20,566 nt of DNA from an uncultured Candidatus Saccharibacteria bacterium (GTDB lineage: Bacteria; Patescibacteriota; Saccharimonadia; Saccharimonadales; Saccharimonadaceae). Every line of letters begins with the position of its first letter. Position 1 is the first letter of the stretch. The position numbers were made by a program, and so were the translations under genes. Shown here piece after piece: positions 15,267 to 20,498 of this stretch. The notes below the pieces were generated by a model that saw nothing but the letters and a program-made list of their open reading frames with translations, was not told the origin of the DNA and did not search any database. Location of the stretch: NCBI GenBank assembly GCA_948514425.1, contig CAOQYN010000016.1, positions 1-20,566 on the forward strand, given 5' to 3'.

Positions 15267-15686
15267 TTACTTAATATCAAAACTTTCTGTCTTTAAGTCA
15301 CAATAATATCTGCCACTTGTTGCAGTAAATTTTAGAACACAATAATCTGGATCAGTTACGCCTTTTTTGTAAAAAAGTGTATCTCCCTTTTGCCAAATCA
15401 TATTTTTGGCTTCTTGGTCTGTCAGAACTTCCATTTTTCCTTTTAACATGATACCAACGTACTTGATAAGACCTTTATGATAAAAATAGATACTCGCATT
15501 TGGATTATTCTGATATTGGCTAACTTTCATAGATGAAGTATTCGTAGAAAAGTAAAATTCTTTTAACCCGACTCTTTTTCTCGGTTTTAGCATCGCCCTT
15601 ACATTTGGATAATTTTCATCATCAATAGAACATATAAAACTAACTTTTTGTCTATCAACAAATTTTTCTAATTGCTTTAAATCCAT
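15267..15686 (-). CDS. Pyridoxamine 5'-phosphate oxidase (PPOX) family flavin-binding protein
   Basis: Split-barrel flavoprotein of the general-stress/PPOX type; substrate unknown. 139 residues from ATG 15686. Seen: an N-terminal helix, then VSFICSIDDENYPNVRAM (the beta strand pair with NxRAM typical of the family), KEFYFSTNTSSMKVSQYQNNPNASIYFYH (the conserved S-x-K...L/I-x-x-NP-x-A-x-x-x-F region that contacts FMN), and GIMLKGKMEVLTDQE. The C-terminus is short. The Shine-Dalgarno element is weak (GAGA). AT-rich coding sequence in the island between rplA and rplJ; horizontal acquisition is plausible. Not a PdxH biosynthetic enzyme by length. Confidence 0.85.
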   Translation of the reverse strand: MDLKQLEKFVDRQKVSFICSIDDENYPNVRAMLKPRKRVGLKEFYFSTNTSSMKVSQYQNNPNASIYFYHKGLIKYVGIMLKGKMEVLTDQEAKNMIWQKGDTLFYKKGVTDPDYCVLKFTATSGRYYCDLKTESFDIK

Positions 15687-15713
15687 AATATCTCATTTCA
15701 CTTTCTAATTGCT
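15665..15713. repeat. 12-bp direct repeat around the PPOX gene start
   Basis: TTTCTAATTGCT occurs at 15665-15676 (inside the first codons of the PPOX gene, read in reverse) and again at 15702-15713 (at the end of the decayed YdeI-like frame). The 37-bp offset suggests a small duplication or a recombination scar at the junction of the two genes. Confidence 0.6.
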
Positions 15714-15930
15714 ATTTGTCTTTATATTATTCTCTGTCATTAGGCCACGCTTCTCTAAATCAGCGATTAAGGCTTTGTTCTTCTCTGACCACCGACTTTT
15801 CTTGCGGCGCGGGGCGAAATATTTTTTGTAAATTTTGGCGTAATGTCAGCCAAACTCCGTTACTGGTAGCACAATTATCGAATAGCTATTTTCCAAACTC
15901 GGTACGATTAGCAAAATGTGGATTAGGCAT
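15705..15930 (-). pseudogene. Decayed YdeI/OmpD-associated family gene
   Basis: Two pieces of one family are seen in different frames. The first starts at ATG 15930 (AAAGGTGG upstream) and reads MPNPHFANRTEFGK, a TAG at 15886-15888, then LFDNCATSNGVWL, matching the N-terminus of YdeI proteins in which the TAG position is the tryptophan of the WL motif. The second (15705-15842) reads YFAPRRKKSRWSEKNKALI and LEKRGLMTENNIK, the conserved ftPRk-kS-WS-NK and G-MT motifs. About 45 residues that should join them, including the CFGWIDS region, are missing, and the C-terminal tail is cut short. A nonsense codon, internal deletion with frame change and truncation make it non-functional. Family assignment is from motif memory. 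Confidence 0.78.
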
Positions 15931-15985
15931 CTTTTTGCCACCTTTTCAGGGTTGGGAATAACTTTTCACGATGCTTTTTCATCTA

Positions 15986-16522
15986 TTATTTCTCACAGTT
16001 CTCGCGGTGGGCTTTGAGCTTTTTCACAGCCCAGTCGTAATGACTTGGCATTACACTCACAAAATATGATCCTAAATCGGTATTCACCCAAGCATAAACT
16101 CCGCGACTAAATAACTGATCGTTGGTGTATTTTTCAGCAAGTTTTAGGACTTCGGCATGAGATTTTTCAAACATCTTCTTCGCATCTTCCAGACTGGTCT
16201 TTTGATGTTTTTCCCAAAACTCGCAGTTCATATCGCCATAAGTTTTCCAAGAATAGGGCTCTGGAATAAAAGGTTTTTCTTCGCCGTCCTCGTTTACCTT
16301 AACCCAGTTTAACAAAAGTTGGTGCCACTCGTAGAGATGAATATAAATATCACGTAAGTTTTTATCGCGGCCCCAGTGGCGCTCGGTCTTCTTTGGGTCG
16401 TCTGAAAAATCAAATTTGGTGGTCAATTCTTTTTCTGATAGCGAGTTGATGAAGTTGGTCAATTTATCATATTGATCTTTGCTGGCCTTAATTAGATCTT
16501 CCTTGTTTCTTGCGCGAGGCAT
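15986..16522 (-). CDS. ClbS/DfsB family four-helix bundle protein
   Basis: DinB-like four-helix bundle. The namesake ClbS protects colibactin producers by opening its cyclopropane warhead; most members have no known substrate. 178 residues from ATG 16522, which has AAGAAGG four bases upstream; an in-frame ATG at 16537 lacks such a site. The N-terminus (MPRARNKEDLIKASKDQYDK) and the phrase LTNFINSLSEKEL fit the family closely, as do the HLYEWHQLLLNWV helix, the PEPYSWKTYGDMN stretch and the C-terminal VMPSHYDWAVKKLKAH. His and Glu/Asp residues along the helices could bind metal. Own extended -10 promoter; first gene of the island downstream of rplA. Stop TAA. Confidence 0.9.
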   Translation of the reverse strand: MPRARNKEDLIKASKDQYDKLTNFINSLSEKELTTKFDFSDDPKKTERHWGRDKNLRDIYIHLYEWHQLLLNWVKVNEDGEEKPFIPEPYSWKTYGDMNCEFWEKHQKTSLEDAKKMFEKSHAEVLKLAEKYTNDQLFSRGVYAWVNTDLGSYFVSVMPSHYDWAVKKLKAHRENCEK

Positions 16523-16553
16523 AGAACCTTCTTTCATTAGTTAATTATACCTA

Positions 16554-16562
16554 ATTATAGCA
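16554..16562 (-). promoter_or_regulatory. Promoter of the ClbS/DfsB gene
   Basis: Minus-strand extended -10 TGCTATAAT (hexamer 16554-16559). A second TATAAT lies ten bases downstream (16544-16549) without the TG extension. No good -35. The leader would run about 25 nt to the ATG at 16522. Confidence 0.6.
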
Positions 16563-16688
16563 CATTTTCCGACTGCGGTTTGTTGCGTGGCTATTACAAA
16601 CAAAAGCTAAGGGCGAGGAGATGATGTTGGGGGTGACGGTGTCGCTAGTGGATATGATAAGGTTTGGTGCTGTGTCTAGCACAGAAAA

Positions 16689-16719
16689 TAATCACGCTCG
16701 CATAGTACGAGCGTGATTA
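16689..16719 (-). terminator. Rho-independent terminator of rplA
   Basis: Perfect 12-bp stem (AATCACGCTCG at 16690-16700 with CGAGCGTGATT at 16708-16718, plus one outer T-A pair) and loop CATAGTA. In the minus direction it is followed by ATTTTC, a short U run. It ends the rplA transcript 17 nt after the stop codon. The opposite strand has no U tract. Confidence 0.85.
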
Positions 16720-16736
16720 AGTGATCCAACTAGTAT

Positions 16737-17642
16737 CTAGTTGTAGATGTTTTCGACCGCGATCGCTGGGCCCATGGTGGTTGTGATATAAATTGATTTA
16801 ACGTAGGTGCCTTTGATCGAAGCTGGACGGTGGCTCTTGAGTGACTCGAAGAAAACTTCGGCGTTTTCGAGCAATTTGGCTTGGTCGAAGTTGGTTTTGC
16901 CGAGTCCGAGATGGACGATGGCTTGTTTGTCGACGCGATATTCGACTTTACCAGCTTTGGCTTCTTTGACGGCTTTTTCAATATCGGTCGTAACGGTGCC
17001 AGCTTTAGGATTAGGCATGAGACCTTTTGGCCCAAGCAAACGAGCGAATTTGCCAAGTTTTGGCATGTAAGCAGGAGTAGAAATGAGGACGTCGAAGTCG
17101 ATTTCGCCTTTTTCGAGACGCTTTAGAAATTCTTCATCTTCAGCAATGTCGGCGCCGGCGGCGGCAGCTTTTTTGGCTTCGTCGAGTGGTGCGAAGACGG
17201 CGACACGAACGTCTTTGCCGTTGCCATTTGGTAAGACGACAGTAGCGCGAATATTTTGATCAGCTTGGCGCGGATCGACGCCGAGGCGAACGTGCGCTTC
17301 GATAGTGGCATCAAACTTGGCTGGGTTGGTTTTTACAGCGAGTTCAAGTGCGTCTTTGAGGCTGTAAGGTTTGTCTTCAATAAGTTTGGCAGCAGCTTGG
17401 TATTTTTTGCCGCGACGTTCAATTTTTGGACGTGTAACTGGTGCGGCACCACGAGGTCTTTCGCCAGCTTCTTCAAGAGCTTTGGTTTCAGCTTTGCGAG
17501 CTTGGCGCTCTTCTTCGGCTTTGACTTCCTCGATGTGTTTTTTGGATTTTTTGCCAGATTTGGCAAACTTTTCCTCGTTTGTAGTTTCGACTGCTTCTTT
17601 GATTTCGGTCTTTTCGACCGGAGCAGTATTTTCTTCTGTCAT
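16737..17642 (-). CDS. rplA: 50S ribosomal protein L1 with N-terminal charged extension
   Basis: L1 stalk protein of the 50S E-site. 301 residues from ATG 17642, about 70 longer than usual. Residues 1-73 are a Lys/Glu/Ala-rich extension (KSGKKSKKHIEEVKAEEERQ) likely to be helical or disordered. The L1 core begins at about 76 (RRGKKYQAAAKLIEDKPYSL) and contains EAHVRLGVDPRQADQNIR, GPKGLMPNPKAGTVT at 204-218, and a normal C-terminus (IKGTYVKSIYITTTMGPAIAV). It is a single-gene transcript here: promoter upstream, terminator downstream, separated from rplK by a plus-strand gene. Stop TAG. Confidence 0.97.
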   Translation of the reverse strand: MTEENTAPVEKTEIKEAVETTNEEKFAKSGKKSKKHIEEVKAEEERQARKAETKALEEAGERPRGAAPVTRPKIERRGKKYQAAAKLIEDKPYSLKDALELAVKTNPAKFDATIEAHVRLGVDPRQADQNIRATVVLPNGNGKDVRVAVFAPLDEAKKAAAAGADIAEDEEFLKRLEKGEIDFDVLISTPAYMPKLGKFARLLGPKGLMPNPKAGTVTTDIEKAVKEAKAGKVEYRVDKQAIVHLGLGKTNFDQAKLLENAEVFFESLKSHRPASIKGTYVKSIYITTTMGPAIAVENIYN

Positions 17643-17704
17643 AGTTCCCTTTCTGTGGTGCGAACGAAATTAATTCTCCCACGGATTATTTAAATAATAG
17701 GTAT

Positions 17705-17733
17705 ATTTTAGCAAGTTTTGGGGATTTTTTCAA
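17705..17733 (-). promoter_or_regulatory. Promoter of rplA
   Basis: Minus strand: -35 TTGAAA (17728-17733), 17-nt spacer, -10 TAAAAT (17705-17710) preceded by TGC. Leader of about 55 nt with AAAGGGA before the ATG. Back-to-back with the plus-strand promoter at 17757-17765. Confidence 0.7.
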
Positions 17734-17756
17734 GGTTTAATCTTTGGATGAGTTCG

Positions 17757-17765
17757 TGCTATAAT
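17757..17765 (+). promoter_or_regulatory. Extended -10 promoter of the 17804 gene
   Basis: TGCTATAAT with hexamer at 17760-17765. The -35 region (TTAATC at 17737-17742) is weak. The predicted start near 17772 leaves about 32 nt of leader with AAAAGGGGG. Confidence 0.6.
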
Positions 17766-17803
17766 TGGCTATACAAGTTTATAACAAAAGGGGGTATGTA
17801 TTG

Positions 17804-18304
17804 ATGCAGAACTTGAGTAAATTAAGTATTGATGATTTATTGGAGACCATTTATGTGGCAATTCGGAAGGAAAACGAGCGGCAGATGGATATGAATGGTG
17901 TAGTTCGAATGAGTCAAGAGTTAGCACATTCGGTCTGGATGCGGGTTGAGCCGCTTTCTGAGAGTGCTTTGGGGTGGTTGCAGCATAGAGATAAGTCATC
18001 AGTTTCGGAATTTGGTGGATTGGGTGGTGAGTTACGGGATTTGTCCTTATCGTTTTCGCTGGAAGCAAAAAATTCTTTGGGATCGGTTGGGTCTCTTTGC
18101 ATTGAAGAAAGTGTTGTTTTGCGAGCGGATGAACGTCGTGAAGGTAGAGGCGAAGTTGACTTCATACAATTAACATTGTGTCTTTATACGATGATGGAGC
18201 AGCCAGAGAGGTATCAGAAGGCTTGGTCTTCTATTATTCAGTCGGGGCTGAATGCGGCAAAGGAATGTTTGCGGCGCAAAAAGACGCAGTGTCAAGTTGC
18301 ATAG
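17804..18304 (+). CDS. Protein of unknown function between rplA and rplK
   Basis: 166 residues from ATG 17804; AAAAGGGGG lies nine bases upstream. A longer frame to TTG 17765 is rejected because it begins inside the -10 element. Not recognised. No signal peptide or transmembrane helix. Predominantly helical by composition: SIDDLLETIYVAIRKENERQMDM at the N-terminus, a central Ser/Gly/Leu-rich part (GGLGGELRDLSLSFSLEAKNSLGSVG is the notable stretch), and a helical C-terminus (LTLCLYTMMEQPERYQKAWSSII) ending in basic RRKKTQ. It has its own promoter and a strong terminator, so it is probably expressed. Orientation opposite to the ribosomal genes. Confidence 0.72.
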   Translation: MQNLSKLSIDDLLETIYVAIRKENERQMDMNGVVRMSQELAHSVWMRVEPLSESALGWLQHRDKSSVSEFGGLGGELRDLSLSFSLEAKNSLGSVGSLCIEESVVLRADERREGRGEVDFIQLTLCLYTMMEQPERYQKAWSSIIQSGLNAAKECLRRKKTQCQVA

Positions 18305-18343
18305 AGCAAACCGTAATTTAAATACCAAAATACCGGAATCAAA

Positions 18344-18376
18344 AAAAGCGTCTGAGGGAGCTCCTTAGGCGCTTTT
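18344..18376. terminator. Bidirectional rho-independent terminator between the 17804 gene and rplK
   Basis: 14-bp stem with two G-U pairs: AAAAGCGTCTGAGG pairs with CCTTAGGCGCTTTT, loop GAGCT. Flanking A and T runs (AAAAAAAGCG on the left, GCTTTTAGC on the right) give a U tract on both strands. Confidence 0.88.
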
Positions 18377-18391
18377 AGCTTTTTAAAAATG

Positions 18392-18820
18392 TTAGTCTTC
18401 GACGACGACACCCATAGAGCGAGCGGTCCCGGCGATAACTTTGACTGCACCATCAAGGTCGATAGCGTTGAGTTGGTCCATCTTGGTTTTCGCAATATCC
18501 TCGAGGTCAGCACGAGAAATTTTGCCAACTTTTTCGAGGTTTGGTTTGCCGCTGCCTTTAGCGATTTTAGTTTTTTCACGAATTAAATCGTCGACTGGAC
18601 GACCGAGGCAAACCCAGTCAAAAGTTCGGTCATCATAGACTTTAATATGGACGATGACGTCTTTGCCGTTGAAATCTTTGGTTGCATCGTTGAAAGGATT
18701 AATGAAATCCATCATGTTGAGACCCCATTGACCAAGGGTCGAACCGACTGGGGGTCCAGCTGTCGCCTTTCCACCAGGAATGCGCAACTTGAGGTTGCCG
18801 ATAACTTTTTTCCCTGCCAT
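18392..18820 (-). CDS. rplK: 50S ribosomal protein L11
   Basis: Base of the GTPase-associated centre. 142 residues from ATG 18820, with AAAGGA upstream. Seen: LRIPGGKATAGPPVGSTLGQ with the conserved proline pair, the SGSGKPN-like GSGKPNLEKVGKISRADL, and the C-terminal GTARSMGVVVED. The usual TPP motif after the first domain is replaced by LGRPVDD, and LGQWGLNMMDF stands where LGQ-GVNIM-F is usual; the rest is normal. Its transcript contains only rplK here, because the neighbouring genes on both sides are on the other strand. Stop TAA, 15 nt before the terminator. Confidence 0.97.
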   Translation of the reverse strand: MAGKKVIGNLKLRIPGGKATAGPPVGSTLGQWGLNMMDFINPFNDATKDFNGKDVIVHIKVYDDRTFDWVCLGRPVDDLIREKTKIAKGSGKPNLEKVGKISRADLEDIAKTKMDQLNAIDLDGAVKVIAGTARSMGVVVED

Positions 18821-18839
18821 AATTTTCCTTTATATTAAT

Positions 18840-18876
18840 GCTGAGTGAAGCTCTCAGCTCCTGATTAATTAATCAG
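18840..18876 (-). promoter_or_regulatory. Structured 5' leader of rplK
   Basis: Two inverted repeats lie between the promoter and the rplK Shine-Dalgarno site: a perfect 16-bp palindrome CTGATTAATTAATCAG (18861-18876) and a hairpin GCTGAG / CTCAGC with a 7-nt loop (18840-18858). They may form an autoregulatory leader or, for the palindrome, a protein-binding site. Confidence 0.5.
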
Positions 18877-18890
18877 TGCGTAACATGTCT

Positions 18891-18919
18891 ATTATACTAC
18901 TTTTGTTGAAAAAAGTCGA
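18891..18919 (-). promoter_or_regulatory. Promoter of rplK
   Basis: Minus strand: -35 TCGACT (18914-18919), 17-nt spacer, -10 TATAAT (18891-18896). One of the few promoters here without a TG extension. Leader of about 64 nt. Confidence 0.65.
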
Positions 18920-18947
18920 GAGAATTTCAGGAAATGAGGCGAAAATA

Positions 18948-18976
18948 TTGACTTTTTTCATAAAGTGTGCTATAAT
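18948..18976 (+). promoter_or_regulatory. Near-consensus promoter of the frameshifted small gene
   Basis: -35 TTGACT (18948-18953), exactly 17 nt, -10 TATAAT (18971-18976) preceded by TGC. The best promoter in the window, facing away from rplK. Confidence 0.8.
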
Positions 18977-18997
18977 GGAGAGGTAGGATTAGTAAAA

Positions 18998-19401
18998 ATG
19001 GGGCTTGATACTTGCTTTGGGATTTATGGCATTGTTTAAGTGGGCGATGGAAGGGGATCATATAGGCGTATCTGTCTTCTGCACTATATTACTTAGTGTC
19101 GGTATGCTCACAACAAGTGTTGCAAGGAATCGCTCTTGTAAGGTCGAAGAAACAATGAGGGTATATCTCCAGATTTGAAAGCTGTCGTGCTAAGATCGAA
19201 AAATATGGTAGCGGTAGCTTGAAATTAATTTTGAAGGCCAATGATTTTCATGCTCGAGTTAAGATTACGACAGTTGTGAATGAAGTGAACTGCCGATTGT
19301 CATTTGACGAGGATGGATATAGGCGGCTCAAGTGTATCATTGAGCTCTTTGGCAATGAAAAGAACTCAAACTTCTCGTCCGATGAGAGAGCGACCCTCTA
19401 A
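18998..19401 (+). pseudogene. Frameshifted small membrane protein gene
   Basis: This fills most of the 611-nt gap between rplK and nusG. The best start is ATG 18998 (TAGGA nine bases upstream), but that frame stops after 13 codons. The next frame reads GLILALGFMALFKWAMEGDH then VFCTILLSVGML, two hydrophobic helices, and continues to a TGA at 19176-19178. The third frame (open from 19159 to TAA 19401) continues RFESCRAKIEKYGSGSLKL and a soluble 60-residue tail. Joining them needs two shifts in the same sense, one near 19001 in AAAAATGGGG and one between 19159 and 19178. The joined product would be about 134 residues with two helices and a charged C-terminal domain. Decay, sequencing error or two separate small proteins cannot be told apart; family not recognised. 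Confidence 0.6.
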
Positions 19402-19421
19402 AGGCCGCTCTATTTCTTTTT
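19387..19421 (+). terminator. Rho-independent terminator of the frameshifted small gene
   Basis: Stem AGAGCG / CGCTCT (19387-19392 with 19406-19411) with a further CC/GG after one mismatch, loop CTCTAAA, followed by ATTTCTTTTT on the plus strand. It overlaps the last codons of the frame. It could also fold, without a U tract, at the end of the nusG transcript. Confidence 0.8.
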
Positions 19422-19431
19422 GAAAATTGGG

Positions 19432-19977
19432 TTAGAGTTGTTTGACCTGTAAAGCGTCGAGTTCGACTGGCGTTTCGCGACCGAACATAGAGACCATGAC
19501 TTTAAGTTTGCCCTTTTGGGTGTCGATTTCAGAGATTGTACCTTCAAAACCTTTGAACGGGCCGTCGATGATGGAAACTACTTCATTGATTTCGTAATTG
19601 ACGGAGTATTTAGGATCTTCAACACCCATGCGTTTTTTGATTTTGGCGATTTCTTTTTCGGAAACGGGGGTTGGTTGGGTACCATTACCGACGAAGCCTG
19701 TAACGCCAGGAGTATTGCGGACGATGTACCAGGTTTCATCTGAAAGGCTCATCTCGACAAGAACGTAGCCTTGGAAAATTTTACGATCGACAACTTTGCG
19801 TTTGCCATTTTTGATTTCGATACGTTTTTCTTTGGGGACGATAGCATCGAAGATTTTGCCTTCGAATTCTGGGCTATCGAGACGTTGTTTGATACTGTCG
19901 GCGACTTTGTCTTCGTAACCACTGTAAGTGCTAATGGTGTACCATGCGCGGGTATCATCATAACGGTTTACTGCCAT
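19432..19977 (-). CDS. nusG: Transcription termination/antitermination protein NusG
   Basis: Processivity factor that binds RNA polymerase and couples to Rho or the ribosome. 181 residues from ATG 19977, with AAGGAG eight bases upstream. Seen: the NGN domain (about 10-115) beginning RAWYTISTYSGYEDKVADSI, with FQGYVLVEM and the TPGVTGFVG loop, then a KOW domain (about 128-181) with VVSIIDGPFKGFEGTISEID. Normal bacterial length. It follows secE by 23 nt in the conserved secE-nusG pair. Stop TAA. Confidence 0.98.
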   Translation of the reverse strand: MAVNRYDDTRAWYTISTYSGYEDKVADSIKQRLDSPEFEGKIFDAIVPKEKRIEIKNGKRKVVDRKIFQGYVLVEMSLSDETWYIVRNTPGVTGFVGNGTQPTPVSEKEIAKIKKRMGVEDPKYSVNYEINEVVSIIDGPFKGFEGTISEIDTQKGKLKVMVSMFGRETPVELDALQVKQL

Positions 19978-20000
19978 AATTTTACTCCTTTTTGATTAAT

Positions 20001-20393
20001 TTATTTAGCGTTAATTAAAAGATTAAAGATGAAGGTGAAGAGCATATCGAGTAGGACGATAAAAACGATGAAGATAGCACAGTAGATGAGGACAGCTAAG
20101 GTCATTTTCCAAGTGAGTTTGCGGTTTGGCCAACGGACTTGACGAATTTCACGCCAAGAGTCGCGAAGGTAGCGGCCGAAAGCAACAAAGGGGCGAGCGA
20201 GTAAAAAGACGTCTTTTAGGGGTTTTTCGGATGAATTCTTATTGGTTTTATGGGATTTTTTGGTAGATTGCCGAGAATTCTGGTCGTTTAAGGAAGGGCG
20301 GGGTGTAGATTTTGTGGCGGTAGAATTCGCGACGTCGTTTGAAGTGGTGGAGATTTTGGTGATGTTTGTCTTCGAGCGTTTCTTATTTGACAT
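20001..20393 (-). CDS. secE: Preprotein translocase subunit SecE with polar N-terminal extension
   Basis: Clamp subunit of SecYEG. 130 residues from ATG 20393 (AAAGGA six bases upstream). The open frame runs further upstream but crosses the leader hairpin and promoter, so that part is not coding. Residues 1-58 are a Ser/Thr/Asn/Lys-rich tail, probably disordered. The conserved amphipathic helix and hinge follow (YLRDSWREIRQVRWPNRKLT, 75-94), then one transmembrane helix (about 96-127). Single-helix type, as in most bacteria apart from E. coli. Forms a pair with nusG. Stop TAA. Confidence 0.96.
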   Translation of the reverse strand: MSNKKRSKTNITKISTTSNDVANSTATKSTPRPSLNDQNSRQSTKKSHKTNKNSSEKPLKDVFLLARPFVAFGRYLRDSWREIRQVRWPNRKLTWKMTLAVLIYCAIFIVFIVLLDMLFTFIFNLLINAK

Positions 20394-20437
20394 TTGATTC
20401 CTTTCCCTGTACTGGTGTTGATTTTGGGATTTGATAC

Positions 20438-20460
20438 AAAAAATAGTCTGATACCAGACT
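20438..20460 (-). terminator. Terminator-like hairpin in the secE leader
   Basis: Minus strand: AGTCTG-GTAT-CAGACT (20445-20460) followed by ATTTTTTG. A 6-bp stem with a U6 run is a minimal intrinsic terminator. It begins only a few bases after the start site predicted from the promoter at 20470-20498, so it may be an attenuator of secE-nusG, or the terminator of a gene beyond the window. Confidence 0.6.
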
Positions 20461-20469
20461 GTCAATAGA

Positions 20470-20498
20470 ATTGTAGCATTGATTCGGAGAATTGTAAA
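20470..20498 (-). promoter_or_regulatory. Promoter of secE-nusG
   Basis: Minus strand: -35 TTTACA (20493-20498), 17-nt spacer, -10 TACAAT (20470-20475) preceded by TGC. Leader of about 70 nt. The remaining bases up to 20566 show no tRNA or rpmG sequence that I can support. Confidence 0.7.

Noticed and set aside
15716..15961. 81-aa plus-strand open frame
   Set aside because: The minus strand of the same stretch holds readable YdeI-family fragments, which explain the sequence; the plus frame has no ribosome-binding site.
16621..16716. 31-aa plus-strand frame after GAGGAG
   Set aside because: The Shine-Dalgarno-like site is too close to the start and the frame reads through the rplA terminator hairpin; probably chance.
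17765..17803. Longer start (TTG 17765) for the unknown gene at 17804
   Set aside because: It begins inside the -10 hexamer; ATG 17804 has AAAAGGGGG upstream.
19026..19401. Programmed +1 frameshift at ATT TGA, as in prfB
   Set aside because: A second shift is also needed near the start codon, and no upstream Shine-Dalgarno-like stimulator is evident; decay or sequence error is simpler. Kept only as an option in the findings.
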